From: a virus
Direction: 5' to 3' (one strand)
IMG/VR virus record: IMGVR_UViG_3300037069_002025
Location: 1 to 32,767 of that record
DNA length: 32,767 nucleotides
Shown here piece by piece: positions 6,089 to 13,722 of this stretch (positions within the stretch are counted from its first letter, which is position 1; every line of letters begins with the position of its first letter). The position numbers were made by a program, and so were the translations under genes. The notes under the pieces were generated by a model, which saw only the letters and a list, made by a program, of their open reading frames with translations, was not told the origin of the DNA and made no database searches.

Positions 6089-6333
6089 GCACCGCCAGAG
6101 AAGTCGTGAGGCTTTTTGACGAGGGCAAGACGCCGCCGCAGATCGCCAGTATCCTCGATCTACCGTACGAGGACGTGCATCGCTTCCTTGAATCACGCCG
6201 CGCACTACTCGCCGATCCGCACGTCGGCGTTGCCCGCGATCTGTTCCGCAAACTGGCGGATGAGCAGCGCGCGGCGGGCGATGGGGGTGTTATAAAACCT
6301 CTACACTTATTGATAAGTGTAGAGGTTTTATAA
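6085..6333 (+). CDS. Small HTH protein with palindrome-encoded tail (82 aa)
   Basis: The ATGA overlap sets the start. Residues ~5-34 (EVVRLFDEGKTPPQIASIL, then DLPYEDVHRFLE) have the look of a resolvase/sigma-region-4-type helix-turn-helix, so DNA binding is likely. The last 14 residues (VIKPLHLLISVEVL) and part of the stop codon are encoded by the 46-bp perfect inverted repeat at 6289-6334. The natural C-terminus may therefore have been replaced or extended by a terminator hairpin. Function otherwise unknown. Confidence 0.73.
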   Translation: MSTAREVVRLFDEGKTPPQIASILDLPYEDVHRFLESRRALLADPHVGVARDLFRKLADEQRAAGDGGVIKPLHLLISVEVL

Positions 6334-6334
6334 C
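6289..6334. terminator. Perfect 22-bp inverted repeat, bidirectional terminator-like
   Basis: Arms 6289-6310 and 6313-6334 are perfectly complementary with a 2-base centre. The core stem CCTCTACACTTAT is flanked by an AAAA tract on the left and TTTT on the right, the layout of a bidirectional intrinsic terminator. It is strikingly AT-rich compared with the surrounding genes and overlaps the 3' end of the HTH gene. The early operon continues beyond it, so read-through or regulated attenuation is expected. Confidence 0.85.
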
Positions 6335-6367
6335 ATCTCCGAACGGTCATGATGAAGGAGCATAACA

Positions 6368-6643
6368 ATGCCATCACCAGTATATCTCCACGACGGAGAG
6401 CACAAGATAACCGTCAGTTTCCGCAAGGAAGAAGATCGCGAACGGTTCAAAGCGCACTACCGCAAACTTGATGCGCTCGGTGTGCAGTATCGCGAGGAAC
6501 GGGACGCCGCTATCAGTGACCTCGATGCGCTCGAATATGCCGTCGAGCAGCATGTAGATAGGGATACGATGCAGAAGATCATCGCGACCAAGAAAGTGAG
6601 GCAGACTGATGCGAAAGGAGTTCGTGACCCGGCAGGAGTTTGA
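6368..6643 (+). CDS. Hypothetical early protein (91 aa)
   Basis: AAGGAG precedes ATG 6368. An N-terminal beta-like stretch (VYLHDGEHKITVSF) is followed by a charged helix (RKEEDRERFKAHYRKLDAL) and a second helical part. Its last 35 bases overlap the next gene, a longer overlap than elsewhere in this operon. Function unknown. Confidence 0.7.
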   Translation: MPSPVYLHDGEHKITVSFRKEEDRERFKAHYRKLDALGVQYREERDAAISDLDALEYAVEQHVDRDTMQKIIATKKVRQTDAKGVRDPAGV

Positions 6644-6797
6644 AACCTATCAGCGAACGGTGAAACGGTATCGCCCTGTGCAACTATGGCGTATCGCGAG
6701 CCTGGGTAACTTACCGATGCCAACGGTCAAAACTATAGCCGCGAACATCGCGTGGCTCAATGAGAAGTATGGAAAGATAGAGGACAAAAGTGACTGA
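6609..6797 (+). CDS. Hypothetical basic protein (62 aa)
   Basis: ATG 6609 has a weak GTGAGG ribosome-binding site and overlaps the preceding gene by 35 nt and the next by 8 nt. The product begins MRKEFVTRQEFETYQRTV; the VTRQ codons carry the CGTGACCCGGC motif (6623-6633). The second half (LWRIASLGNLPMPTVKTIAA) may form a helix-turn-helix. No family is recognised. Confidence 0.65.
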   Translation: MRKEFVTRQEFETYQRTVKRYRPVQLWRIASLGNLPMPTVKTIAANIAWLNEKYGKIEDKSD

Positions 6798-7356
6798 CAA
6801 CCCGACGAGTGAGGAAAAACCGTCCTGGTGGGCAGACGACTTTGACGAGCGTGAGCGTAACGAGATACGTTTCGCGCACATCTATCGCGGAGAGTTCCAA
6901 CACGGCACAGACGGCCACCACCGGCTCCTGCTCATCTCCAAACTCGCGACCACGCTGGACCTTCTCTCGGAGAGGGTGCGCGCTGCGGATAGCAACTATC
7001 GTACCTGTGCGCAAACGAACAAAGCGTTGCAGGAACGTCTCGATGACGTAGAAGAAACGCTTGCTGTCACGCGCGAGCAGTTTGCGTCTATGAGTGAGGA
7101 AAACCGCCGACTCTGGAACGCCCAGGCTGCGGCACAGGCGAGCACGACAATACCGAACGGCATGTACACCGAGCACCTGGAACACGCCCTCAATGCTCTT
7201 ATTCCGAACCGATCATGGTCCGGCAAACTGCGCGGGTACAAGAGCGACCGCGCATACAGCCTCGCGACCGACGAGGTACGGCGCGCACGCAACTGCTCGA
7301 ACGCAGAGGCACGCGCCCTCGTGGATGGTGCGCTCGCGGTACTGCGAAGGGGATAG
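6790..7356 (+). CDS. Coiled-coil protein (188 aa)
   Basis: GTG start with AGAGG upstream. Residues 1-45 are polar and tryptophan-containing (PSWWADDFDERERNEIRF). Residues ~48-115 form a heptad-patterned helix (NKALQERLDDVEETLAVTRE); the C-terminal ~60 residues are a basic, probably globular domain (SWSGKLRGYKSDRAYSLATD). No enzyme motif is seen. Coiled-coil early proteins often act as adaptors, but no role can be assigned. Confidence 0.75.
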   Translation: MTDNPTSEEKPSWWADDFDERERNEIRFAHIYRGEFQHGTDGHHRLLLISKLATTLDLLSERVRAADSNYRTCAQTNKALQERLDDVEETLAVTREQFASMSEENRRLWNAQAAAQASTTIPNGMYTEHLEHALNALIPNRSWSGKLRGYKSDRAYSLATDEVRRARNCSNAEARALVDGALAVLRRG

Positions 7357-7362
7357 AAAACC

Positions 7363-7581
7363 GTGGAAGAAAACGAAGTTGAGGAACTGGCACTGATCCT
7401 GGCACTCTCGCGTATCTGGAAACTGCGCGACAAGCACGCGCTCGTGACCCGGCTGGACTTCGCCGCGCTGTGGGCAGTCCTGCTCGCCGTCCTGTGGCTG
7501 TGCAATCGTCGGCGCGTTGCGGCGTTACATCCGCCGATAGTCACCCCGCCGTACTATGGGTACAAAGAGGAAGGCGATTGA
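7363..7581 (+). CDS. Small membrane protein (72 aa), last early gene
   Basis: GTG start behind AAGGGG. A helical N-terminus (EENEVEELALILALSRIWKLR) is followed by one transmembrane helix at residues ~32-47 (FAALWAVLLAVLWLC), a basic NRRR stop-transfer patch, and a proline/tyrosine-rich tail. A copy of the dispersed motif lies at 7443-7453 (VTRL). A terminator begins 20 bp after the stop. Function unknown. Confidence 0.72.
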   Translation: MEENEVEELALILALSRIWKLRDKHALVTRLDFAALWAVLLAVLWLCNRRRVAALHPPIVTPPYYGYKEEGD

Positions 7582-7600
7582 CGCACAGCACGCACAGAGA

Positions 7601-7630
7601 AAAGACCCCGCTCGTGCGGGGTCTTTCTTT
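7601..7630. terminator. Bidirectional intrinsic terminator
   Basis: AAAGACCCCGC (7601-7611) pairs perfectly with GCGGGGTCTTT (7616-7626) around a 4-nt loop, followed by CTTT. The A-rich left arm makes it work in both directions. It separates the converging early operon and primase-helicase gene. Confidence 0.92.
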
Positions 7631-7641
7631 ATGTCCGTCAC

Positions 7642-10074
7642 TCACCGTTTGATAACGAAGCCGCCAGAGAAGCCGCGCGCACCAACCTGCTCGTGCTCCT
7701 CGATCTGCAAGCCGGACCAGACGTTGCGACCGCGACCGTTTTGCCGCTCGTCTCGATCCTCGACGCCGCGCAGCACACCCTCGATGGCGAGCGAGCGGAT
7801 GCGATTCTGGAACACGACCGATGATTCCTCGCGCGCTGTCGGATCGTGCGTCGCGAGCCACGTCCGATACTGCGTGTACAGGTCCACTTTGAGCACAGAA
7901 TCGGCGCGGTCTCCGGTGATGCGCACCCAGTCCAGGTCACTGAGAAACTGCCGGATGCGGTCGCTCTCCTCGATGATCTGCTTCGTGCGGGTCTCCATCG
8001 CCATCGTCCGGCTGAACGTGCCGAGACGCATGAGGTCTTGCAAGCCGTCCAATGCGCGCGACAGGAACGCCGAGCGGATGGCCGGATCGTTGGAGAGTTT
8101 GATGCCGAAGTCCGGCACGACCGCACCGGCAGGCACAGTCGGACCGCTCGACACGATCAGCAGCCGCGAGCGCAACGCTTCGGTCGCACCAGCGGAGGAG
8201 AAGCGCGGTGTGTCGTTGGCAGAAAAGAGCATCGGTACGTGCAACTTTTCCTCGACGCGATCCTTGTTCTTGCGGTTGATCGAGACGGCATCGCCGCCCG
8301 ATAGAGCCTTCATCGTCTCGATGGTGGCTGTGCTGTGATTGACACCGGCCTCTGCGGAGACGTTCGCCAGCGCATTGAGCAGGGGTGCCAACCCGAAATC
8401 GCTGCTCATCTGTGTCGGGGTGACGTGCGAAAAGTTGTTCGGACCCAGGCAGTTCGCCAGCAGTTCGAGAAGTGCGGACTTGCCCGCCCCGTGCGGACCG
8501 ATAAGGTAGAAGATACCGCGCGTGAAGTACCCCCTATGAAGTATATATCCAACATATTGCCACCACACGCGCCGGTCGTCCTCGTCGGGGATGACGCGAG
8601 CGACAAACTCATCAACCCGTTGCAGTGCATACTCCGGGATATCTTTCTCCGAGCGGAAGTCCGTGGGAACGTGACGAAAACCGATGTGAACGGGCGTGTG
8701 CTCGCGCAACTCGCCGCTCTCGACGTTCAGCACGCCGTTGCGCACCACGAGCAGCGGACCCGGATCGTCCACCTGCACACGCCGATGCGGGACATCCTGG
8801 CGCGAGCGCAGGACTTTGTAGATGCTCTCCCGCTCCGCGAGCGTGCTGCCGTTGCGCGTTTCGAGCGCGACGCGGATGTGATCCATCAGCGCGTTCGTGG
8901 TATCTTCCTCATAGACCCCGGTGAGATGGTTGTACAGATAGGGTACGGCGTTGTCGCGGATTCCCACGAAGCACACGCCACCCTCGTCTGCTAACCATTC
9001 CGCCATCTTGTCGATCAGCACACGGCCACGTTTGTCATACATTGTGTCCGGTGCCGGTGCGGTGGCGTACATCGTGCGGTAGATCGTACGCTCCCAGTAA
9101 TCGTCGCGCTCGTTACCCTTGTCTCCCGCAACCCAGGCAGGGTTCGAGAACACGGCATATATCTCTGCCGCTATCTCATCATCGCTGTGCAATGCGTTGC
9201 GACCGATGCGCCAGAGTTCCGAACCGATGTAATAATCGTTCGCGCTGCGGTCGAGTGAGCCGTGCTCGTTCGTGGCCGCACCTGCGGCGATGGCACTCAA
9301 CTCGCTCTCGATGCGGTCTGCGACCATCTTCCCGCGCCGTCCGAGCGCACGTAATCGGGGAAGGTAGTCGGGCGGTAATGTCGTTTCTTTCATGTGGAGA
9401 GTAACTTTATTTTCGGCACTCACTGGCAACTGCGGTGCGTGAGCGAGCGCGAGCCTCGCGCGTTCGTCATAGTGGATAATCGTCGCCAGCGCGTTCTCGC
9501 GTCCCGGCTTGCGGTTGTATGTCCCGGCCAGTCGCATCACGCGACCGGCATTCTTCACAGCCGGATCGCCGCCGACATGACGCAAGCGGTCAGCGACCGC
9601 TGCACAGGCACCACGCACCGAAACAAGGTCGGTCGTCCACTCCGCGAGACGCCAGTAGGCGTGCAAGCCGCCGCCCGTGTCGATGACGAGCGAGGGTGTG
9701 TGACCCGGTATACACGCCATGATCGCAGCGTACGCCGCTTCCTTCGTGCTCCCGCTGCGAACGGTGTCCACATCGCACCAGATGACTCCCGCTCCCGTGG
9801 CGTCCTCATCGAGACCTTGACTTTCCGGTGTGGTTGGTGGTCGTGCGATAGGGGTGACGCGCACGAAGAAGTTGCTATCGGGGTGCGTCTCGCTCGCGTC
9901 GGTGAGTGCGCGGGCGAGTCCGGCGAGGCTTTGCGGATCGGGGTGGATCACCTTCGCACCCTGACCGCCGTTGTTGTCGATCCGTTTGTAGGCAACGAAC
10001 TCCTTTGCGTTGGCTCCCTCAAAGAGCATCTGCAACTGGATCAGTGCCTCGTTCATCGCTGTTTCACTTGGCAT
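7642..10074 (-). CDS. Replicative primase / superfamily 3 (D5-like) helicase
   Basis: 810 residues. The N-terminus is an archaeo-eukaryotic-type primase (PrimPol) domain: DVD at 101-103 within VIWCDVDTV, GGGLHAYWRL at 134-143 and AVKNAGRVMRLAGTYNRKP at ~172-190. A D5-type linker precedes the SF3 helicase: Walker A GPHGAGKS at 526-533, a degenerate Walker B around 569-576, motif C MLFSANDTPR at 615-624 and an arginine-finger-like RSRLL at 635-639. Together they should unwind and prime phage DNA at the fork. ATG 10074 has AGGGG upstream. It is transcribed opposite to the other replication genes. Confidence 0.93.
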   Translation of the reverse strand: MPSETAMNEALIQLQMLFEGANAKEFVAYKRIDNNGGQGAKVIHPDPQSLAGLARALTDASETHPDSNFFVRVTPIARPPTTPESQGLDEDATGAGVIWCDVDTVRSGSTKEAAYAAIMACIPGHTPSLVIDTGGGLHAYWRLAEWTTDLVSVRGACAAVADRLRHVGGDPAVKNAGRVMRLAGTYNRKPGRENALATIIHYDERARLALAHAPQLPVSAENKVTLHMKETTLPPDYLPRLRALGRRGKMVADRIESELSAIAAGAATNEHGSLDRSANDYYIGSELWRIGRNALHSDDEIAAEIYAVFSNPAWVAGDKGNERDDYWERTIYRTMYATAPAPDTMYDKRGRVLIDKMAEWLADEGGVCFVGIRDNAVPYLYNHLTGVYEEDTTNALMDHIRVALETRNGSTLAERESIYKVLRSRQDVPHRRVQVDDPGPLLVVRNGVLNVESGELREHTPVHIGFRHVPTDFRSEKDIPEYALQRVDEFVARVIPDEDDRRVWWQYVGYILHRGYFTRGIFYLIGPHGAGKSALLELLANCLGPNNFSHVTPTQMSSDFGLAPLLNALANVSAEAGVNHSTATIETMKALSGGDAVSINRKNKDRVEEKLHVPMLFSANDTPRFSSAGATEALRSRLLIVSSGPTVPAGAVVPDFGIKLSNDPAIRSAFLSRALDGLQDLMRLGTFSRTMAMETRTKQIIEESDRIRQFLSDLDWVRITGDRADSVLKVDLYTQYRTWLATHDPTAREESSVVFQNRIRSLAIEGVLRGVEDRDERQNGRGRNVWSGLQIEEHEQVGARGFSGGFVIKR

Positions 10075-10099
10075 AAGTTATTCCCCTAGAGATACTAAT

Positions 10100-10123
10100 G
10101 GGGCTACCAGTCACGGTAGCCCC
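10100..10123. terminator. Hairpin between two minus-strand genes
   Basis: GGGGCTACC (10100-10108) pairs with GGTAGCCCC (10115-10123) around 6 nt. No T-tract follows in the minus direction, so it may attenuate, or stabilise RNA, between the acidic gene (10142-10717) and the primase gene. Confidence 0.55.
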
Positions 10124-10141
10124 CTCGCCGGTCAGGGAACG

Positions 10142-10717
10142 TTAGGCTTTGGAGATTTCGCCGCCGTTGCTAATCGTCGGTGCCGCCTCGTTCTCATCGT
10201 CCGCGAAGATCGTGCTCGCGGTCACGATGGCGTCCGCGTAATCCTCCGGCGTTCCACCGAATATCGCGGCAAGCAGTTGCTCCTCCGGCGACGCCGCACG
10301 CACATCGCCCATGCCGACACGATGTGTCTCCGCGAACGAGATTTCGGAGGAGAAGGCGTACACCGGCACACGAAGGTCGGTGAGGTCATCTTCCTCGGAT
10401 TCCAGATCGCCACCAACGACGGCGATGCCGTCCAACTCGCGTGTCACGTCTCCGCACGCAACGAGCGCGTCGAGCGCGTCGGTGAGGATGGACATGTGCG
10501 GAAGGGTGAATAGGACGCTGGACTTTCCATGCGCCGAGCGCAGGACGACGTGATGAGCGGAGACCGGCATCTCGGCGTAGACCTCTACACCCGTTGCCTC
10601 TGCCCGTTCCTCATCGGTCAGGTGCATCTCCGTCAACATCATCCCGCGTGCAATGTTCTCTGCCTCGAAGGTGCTCAGGTCGTCGGTGCCGCTGTCGGTG
10701 CTCTGGTTCTCTGCCAC
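10142..10717 (-). CDS. Acidic hypothetical protein (191 aa)
   Basis: GTG 10717 is preceded by TAGGAG at 8 nt. A much longer open frame extends upstream to 11731 but crosses the divergent promoter region and lies antisense to the HNH gene, so it is rejected. The protein is very acidic (clusters such as DLESEEDDLTDL). The middle part (HHVVLRSAHGKSSVLFTLP) looks beta-rich. It lies upstream of the primase on the same strand, which suggests a replication accessory, but no family is recognised. Confidence 0.75.
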   Translation of the reverse strand: MAENQSTDSGTDDLSTFEAENIARGMMLTEMHLTDEERAEATGVEVYAEMPVSAHHVVLRSAHGKSSVLFTLPHMSILTDALDALVACGDVTRELDGIAVVGGDLESEEDDLTDLRVPVYAFSSEISFAETHRVGMGDVRAASPEEQLLAAIFGGTPEDYADAIVTASTIFADDENEAAPTISNGGEISKA

Positions 10718-10776
10718 GGTGCAACTCCTAACATTCCGCCCATAGTCTACCACTACATGAGGTTGACTTTCTATAG

Positions 10777-10804
10777 TTGACGGGCGGCGTAACTGTGGTA
10801 TCAT
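10777..10804 (+). promoter_or_regulatory. Promoter for the replication block
   Basis: TTGACG (10777-10782), 16-bp spacer ending in GTGG, TATCAT (10799-10804). It lies in the divergent intergenic region 10718-10861 and reads toward the HNH/HTH gene. On the minus strand GTGG-TAGACT (-10 at 10749-10744) may serve the acidic gene but lacks a recognisable -35 box. Confidence 0.6.
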
Positions 10805-10861
10805 ATCACGGTAGACGGTTCTTGGCAAGGGTCTGGAAAAACGTGATCGAAGGAGAGGGCG

Positions 10862-11590
10862 ATGTTTGCGACACAGTATGGATTGGAAAAGGTGCCGAAC
10901 ACCGGCCCCATTGCGGTGCGCGTCGAGACCGTATCCTCCGAGAAGGCGGGGCGTGTCTACGACAAGATCAGTGGATTGGAAAACGGACGCCTGTTGCGCT
11001 TCCGCTCCGATGTCACGTTGAAAGAATGGGTCTCTCGTGACCCGGCAAACCACACCCCTGTCACCATGCGGGAACTCGAAACGATGCTCGGCACAGCGCA
11101 CAAGACGATGACGAGGATCGCGGAGGATGGCGAAGCGGAGTACGAGCACATCGCGGGTGTGGCGTACCGGCGAGAACACGGCCATGCCAATGACGACCAC
11201 TATATCGCGGTCGGTCAGACCGACCGCTATGGCACGGTAATGAAGGACGGACAGGACATCGCACGGGTGGTCTACACCGCGACAAAGGGAGAGATTCCGC
11301 CGTCGATGAGCGTGTGCCATACCTGCCGAGTCTCGAACTGTGTCAACCCGGATCACCTGGGACTCACGGACAGGCACACGCGCACGAGCATGACGACAAG
11401 CCGGTTGAGTGCGGAACAGGTGCGCGATATTCGCCGTCTGCTGGACGAAAACCGCTCCGAGGACAAGGACACGATGGGGCGTCCGCGACGCAAAGAGGGT
11501 CAGTTGACGAACCGCGACATCGCCACGAAGTTCGGTGTCAGCGAGAGTATGGTATCGCGGATCGACTCGCGATCCCGCAAGGAGCGATAA
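10862..11590 (+). CDS. HNH-fold protein with C-terminal helix-turn-helix
   Basis: AAGGAG precedes ATG 10862; 242 residues. An unassigned N-terminal ~95 residues is followed by an HNH_3-like core: CHTCRVSNCVNPDHLG, with Cys152, His153, Cys155, Cys160, Asn162 and His165. C-terminally, LTNRDIATKFGVSESMVSRI (~215-234) is a typical HTH. This combination is seen in homing-type nucleases that recognise specific DNA, and could also act as a regulator. It heads the replication block. Usual basic DNA-contact repeats (NUMOD) are not evident. A copy of CGTGACCCGGC lies inside it (11036-11046), reading RDPA. Confidence 0.78.
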   Translation: MFATQYGLEKVPNTGPIAVRVETVSSEKAGRVYDKISGLENGRLLRFRSDVTLKEWVSRDPANHTPVTMRELETMLGTAHKTMTRIAEDGEAEYEHIAGVAYRREHGHANDDHYIAVGQTDRYGTVMKDGQDIARVVYTATKGEIPPSMSVCHTCRVSNCVNPDHLGLTDRHTRTSMTTSRLSAEQVRDIRRLLDENRSEDKDTMGRPRRKEGQLTNRDIATKFGVSESMVSRIDSRSRKER

Positions 11591-11591
11591 C

Positions 11592-12512
11592 ATGGGAGAC
11601 GCCAACCGCATTCTATCGGTTACAGAGATGTCCACATTTTTGCAGTGCCGCCACAAGTGGGCACTGACTTCCCCATCGAAAGAGGCGTTACAAGCGAAAG
11701 GCTTTCCCGCGCTGCCGCTCATCCTGGGCACGCTGACGCACGCCGGTTTGTCGGCACACGCGCTGCATCAGGATTGGGGTACGGCTGTGCAGGACGCCGC
11801 TGGCGAGTATATCGCGTCGGCACAGCACGAGAGCGACGAGGACAGGATCGAGCAGGCCGTACAGGAAGCGTGCGCCTGGATATGCGACTACATTGACGAG
11901 TATGGCGACGAACCGTTCTCGCCGCTTCGGGTGATCGCGAGCGAGCAGACATTCACGCTCGGCATCCACGAGCCGTTCACGGGAGAAATGCTCGGCACGC
12001 TCGTCGGCACATTCGACTACATCCTCACGGATTCCAACAATCGTTTATATATTGCTGATACGAAAACATACTCACCGCAGAACCGTCCTAGCCACGAAAA
12101 GTACGCACTCGACTTGCAGTTCAACACCTATGCATGGGTAGCACAGCAGATATTCGGTCGCTGCGACGGCGTGCTCTACGACGGCATCGAGAAGAAGCAC
12201 CCGGCGAAGTTCGAGCGTTTCATGCTGCGACCGGACGCCGCTGTGCTCGGCAACATCGCGGAGCAGGTGCGGCACATCTTCCGCGAGGCGTTCAGCGAGG
12301 ATTTCTACCCACTGCGCATCCTGGGTTACGAGTGCAACCGCTGTCCGGTGCGCGACCTTTGTTTCAGCGGACTGGCCGGTGAGGACACCGAATGGATCGA
12401 GCGGCAGAAGTACGAGCGTAATGCGCGCGGTTCGCGCTCTCGCGGCGCGGCAGGCGCAGCCCCGGCCACCGAAATCGGCAACCTCCAAGATTTCCTCGAC
12501 AAAACGGCTTGA
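11592..12512 (+). CDS. Cas4/RecB-like PD-(D/E)XK nuclease with Fe-S cluster
   Basis: ATG 11592 follows AAGGAG; 306 residues. Cys19, Cys248, Cys251 and Cys257 give the one-plus-three cysteine arrangement of a 4Fe-4S cluster as in Cas4 and AddB. The nuclease core shows GTLTH (His50), GTFDYIL (Asp142), YIADTKTY (Asp156, Lys158; the usual Glu of ExK is Asp here) and QFNTY (Gln176, Tyr180). By family it is a DNA exonuclease that resects ends. With the Sak4-like ATPase just downstream it probably makes 3' single strands for recombination. Residues after ~280 are a flexible glycine/alanine tail. Confidence 0.9.
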   Translation: MGDANRILSVTEMSTFLQCRHKWALTSPSKEALQAKGFPALPLILGTLTHAGLSAHALHQDWGTAVQDAAGEYIASAQHESDEDRIEQAVQEACAWICDYIDEYGDEPFSPLRVIASEQTFTLGIHEPFTGEMLGTLVGTFDYILTDSNNRLYIADTKTYSPQNRPSHEKYALDLQFNTYAWVAQQIFGRCDGVLYDGIEKKHPAKFERFMLRPDAAVLGNIAEQVRHIFREAFSEDFYPLRILGYECNRCPVRDLCFSGLAGEDTEWIERQKYERNARGSRSRGAAGAAPATEIGNLQDFLDKTA

Positions 12513-12543
12513 CACCTTTGCGGTGCGGTGGTAGACTACCACC
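12509..12543 (+). promoter_or_regulatory. Promoter with palindromic operator over the -10
   Basis: TTGACA (12509-12514), 17-bp spacer ending GTGG, TAGACT (12532-12537). A perfect palindrome GGTGGTAG-A-CTACCACC (12527-12543) covers the -10 box, a classic position for a repressor. It overlaps the end of the nuclease gene and drives the 96-aa gene and probably the genes downstream. Confidence 0.82.
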
Positions 12544-12584
12544 ACGCGGGGTACGATACCCCATCACACCAAAGGAGACAGGCG

Positions 12585-12875
12585 ATGGAAGCAGACGAGC
12601 AGGACGCGCAGGAGAATGACGAGGCATCGAGGGAGCCGGAATCGTACACGCCGGACGGCATGTTCGCCCGTCACTGCGCCTGCATGACGTTAGTGCATCG
12701 TGATGGTCAGTCTCAGGTAACGGGACCGCAGCGCGAGAGCATCGCGGAAGCGGTCGCAGACCTCGCGGCGTGCGAGCGCGGCATGCAGGACGAGTTCCGG
12801 TGGCAGTGGGAGGAGCGTCAGAGCGTTGCGCGGACGATTATGACCTATTTCTACCGCAATACGTTCACACGCTAA
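12585..12875 (+). CDS. Hypothetical protein (96 aa)
   Basis: AAAGGAG lies before ATG 12585, about 48 bp after the -10 box. The N-terminal 25 residues are very acidic, then ARHCACMTLVHRDGQSQ and a helical C-terminus (ESIAEAVADLAACERGMQDEF). No family is recognised. It is the only gene between the operator-controlled promoter and an intrinsic-terminator-like hairpin, so it may be expressed on its own, for example as a regulator or recombination accessory. Confidence 0.72.
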   Translation: MEADEQDAQENDEASREPESYTPDGMFARHCACMTLVHRDGQSQVTGPQRESIAEAVADLAACERGMQDEFRWQWEERQSVARTIMTYFYRNTFTR

Positions 12876-12894
12876 CACCCGTTCGTGACCCGGC

Positions 12895-12920
12895 ACGCGG
12901 ACCCCTGCGGGTCCGCGTTT
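12895..12920. terminator. Intrinsic terminator or attenuator before the Sak4 gene
   Basis: ACGCGGACCC (12895-12904) pairs with GGGTCCGCGT (12909-12918) around CTGC, followed by TTC. The T-tract is short, so partial read-through into the recombination genes is plausible. A CGTGACCCGGC copy (12884-12894) abuts its 5' arm. Confidence 0.75.
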
Positions 12921-12939
12921 CACCCCAAAGGAGAATCAG

Positions 12940-13722
12940 TTGTCAATCACCACGAAGTCTCACGGCCCTGCGGTCGCGTCGCGACCGGCCATCACCGCAA
13001 AAATCGTCCACGCGCAGGACATTTCGACGGCGATCCGTTTCAACGGACTCGTCTACGGCTTCTCCGGCGCGGGAAAGACGAGCCTCTTTGCATCCGCGAG
13101 CGACGCGGGGCAGAAGGTACTCTTTATTGACGCCGAAGCCGGTTCGTCCGGCCTCTCCGACCGCGAGAACATCGACATCCTCGTGCCGTCCGACTGGGAC
13201 GAACTTGGCGAGGCATACGCCTTCCTCGTGGGCGGCGAGCACGAGTACACGTTTGTCATCCTCGACTCGCTCACCGAAATCTCGCGCATGTCGCTCGAAC
13301 GGGTGGTCCGCGACGGCAAGACGCCGGACAACTTGCCGACGCTGCAACAGTACGGGCAGAGCAACGATCAAGTCATCCGCCTCGTGCGCGCCTTCCGTGG
13401 CCTCGCCACATCGGGCAACCTGGGCGTTGGATTCACCGCTCTCGCCAAAGAGGACAAGGATGATGCGACGGGCAAAGTGCTCGTGCGCCCGAACCTCTCG
13501 CCGGGTGTGCTCGGTCAGGTGACAGCCGCCGTGGACATGGTTGGCTATCTGGCGCAGGGCACAACCAAAGAGCAGACGCAGCGCATCCTCTCGCTCACGA
13601 ACACGGGCACGACGCTCGGCAAGTTCCGCGCACCGGCTTCGGTCACGATCCCGCCGCAACTCGTCAACCCCTCGATGAGCGATCTGCTCGCGCTGCAAAG
13701 CGTGACGCAGGGCGGGCGGTGA
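12940..13722 (+). CDS. Sak4-like RecA-fold ATPase (single-strand annealing/recombination)
   Basis: TTG 12940 is chosen for AAAGGAG 6 nt upstream; there is no ATG nearby. 260 residues with Walker A GFSGAGKTS (40-48), LFIDAEAG (61-68) and Walker B TFVILDSLTE (104-113): the compact RecA core found in phage Sak4 (AAA_24) proteins. By family these bind single-stranded DNA and promote annealing together with a phage SSB. The DUF669-like SSB two genes downstream and the Cas4-like nuclease upstream fit that pathway. The C-terminus, RILSLTNTGTTLGKFRAP, is typical. Confidence 0.9.
   Translation: MSITTKSHGPAVASRPAITAKIVHAQDISTAIRFNGLVYGFSGAGKTSLFASASDAGQKVLFIDAEAGSSGLSDRENIDILVPSDWDELGEAYAFLVGGEHEYTFVILDSLTEISRMSLERVVRDGKTPDNLPTLQQYGQSNDQVIRLVRAFRGLATSGNLGVGFTALAKEDKDDATGKVLVRPNLSPGVLGQVTAAVDMVGYLAQGTTKEQTQRILSLTNTGTTLGKFRAPASVTIPPQLVNPSMSDLLALQSVTQGGR

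Noticed and set aside
7556-8338. Plus-strand frame overlapping the primase gene
   Set aside because: Antisense to a clear PrimPol/SF3 helicase and passes through the terminator; no family features.
10718-11731. N-terminal extension of the acidic minus-strand protein
   Set aside because: It would cross the divergent promoter region and run antisense to the HNH and Cas4-like genes; the GTG at 10717 has a good TAGGAG site.
11592-12512. Cas4 of a CRISPR system
   Set aside because: No Cas1, Cas2 or repeats nearby; neighbours are Sak4, SSB, resolvase and polymerase, which indicates a phage end-resection nuclease.
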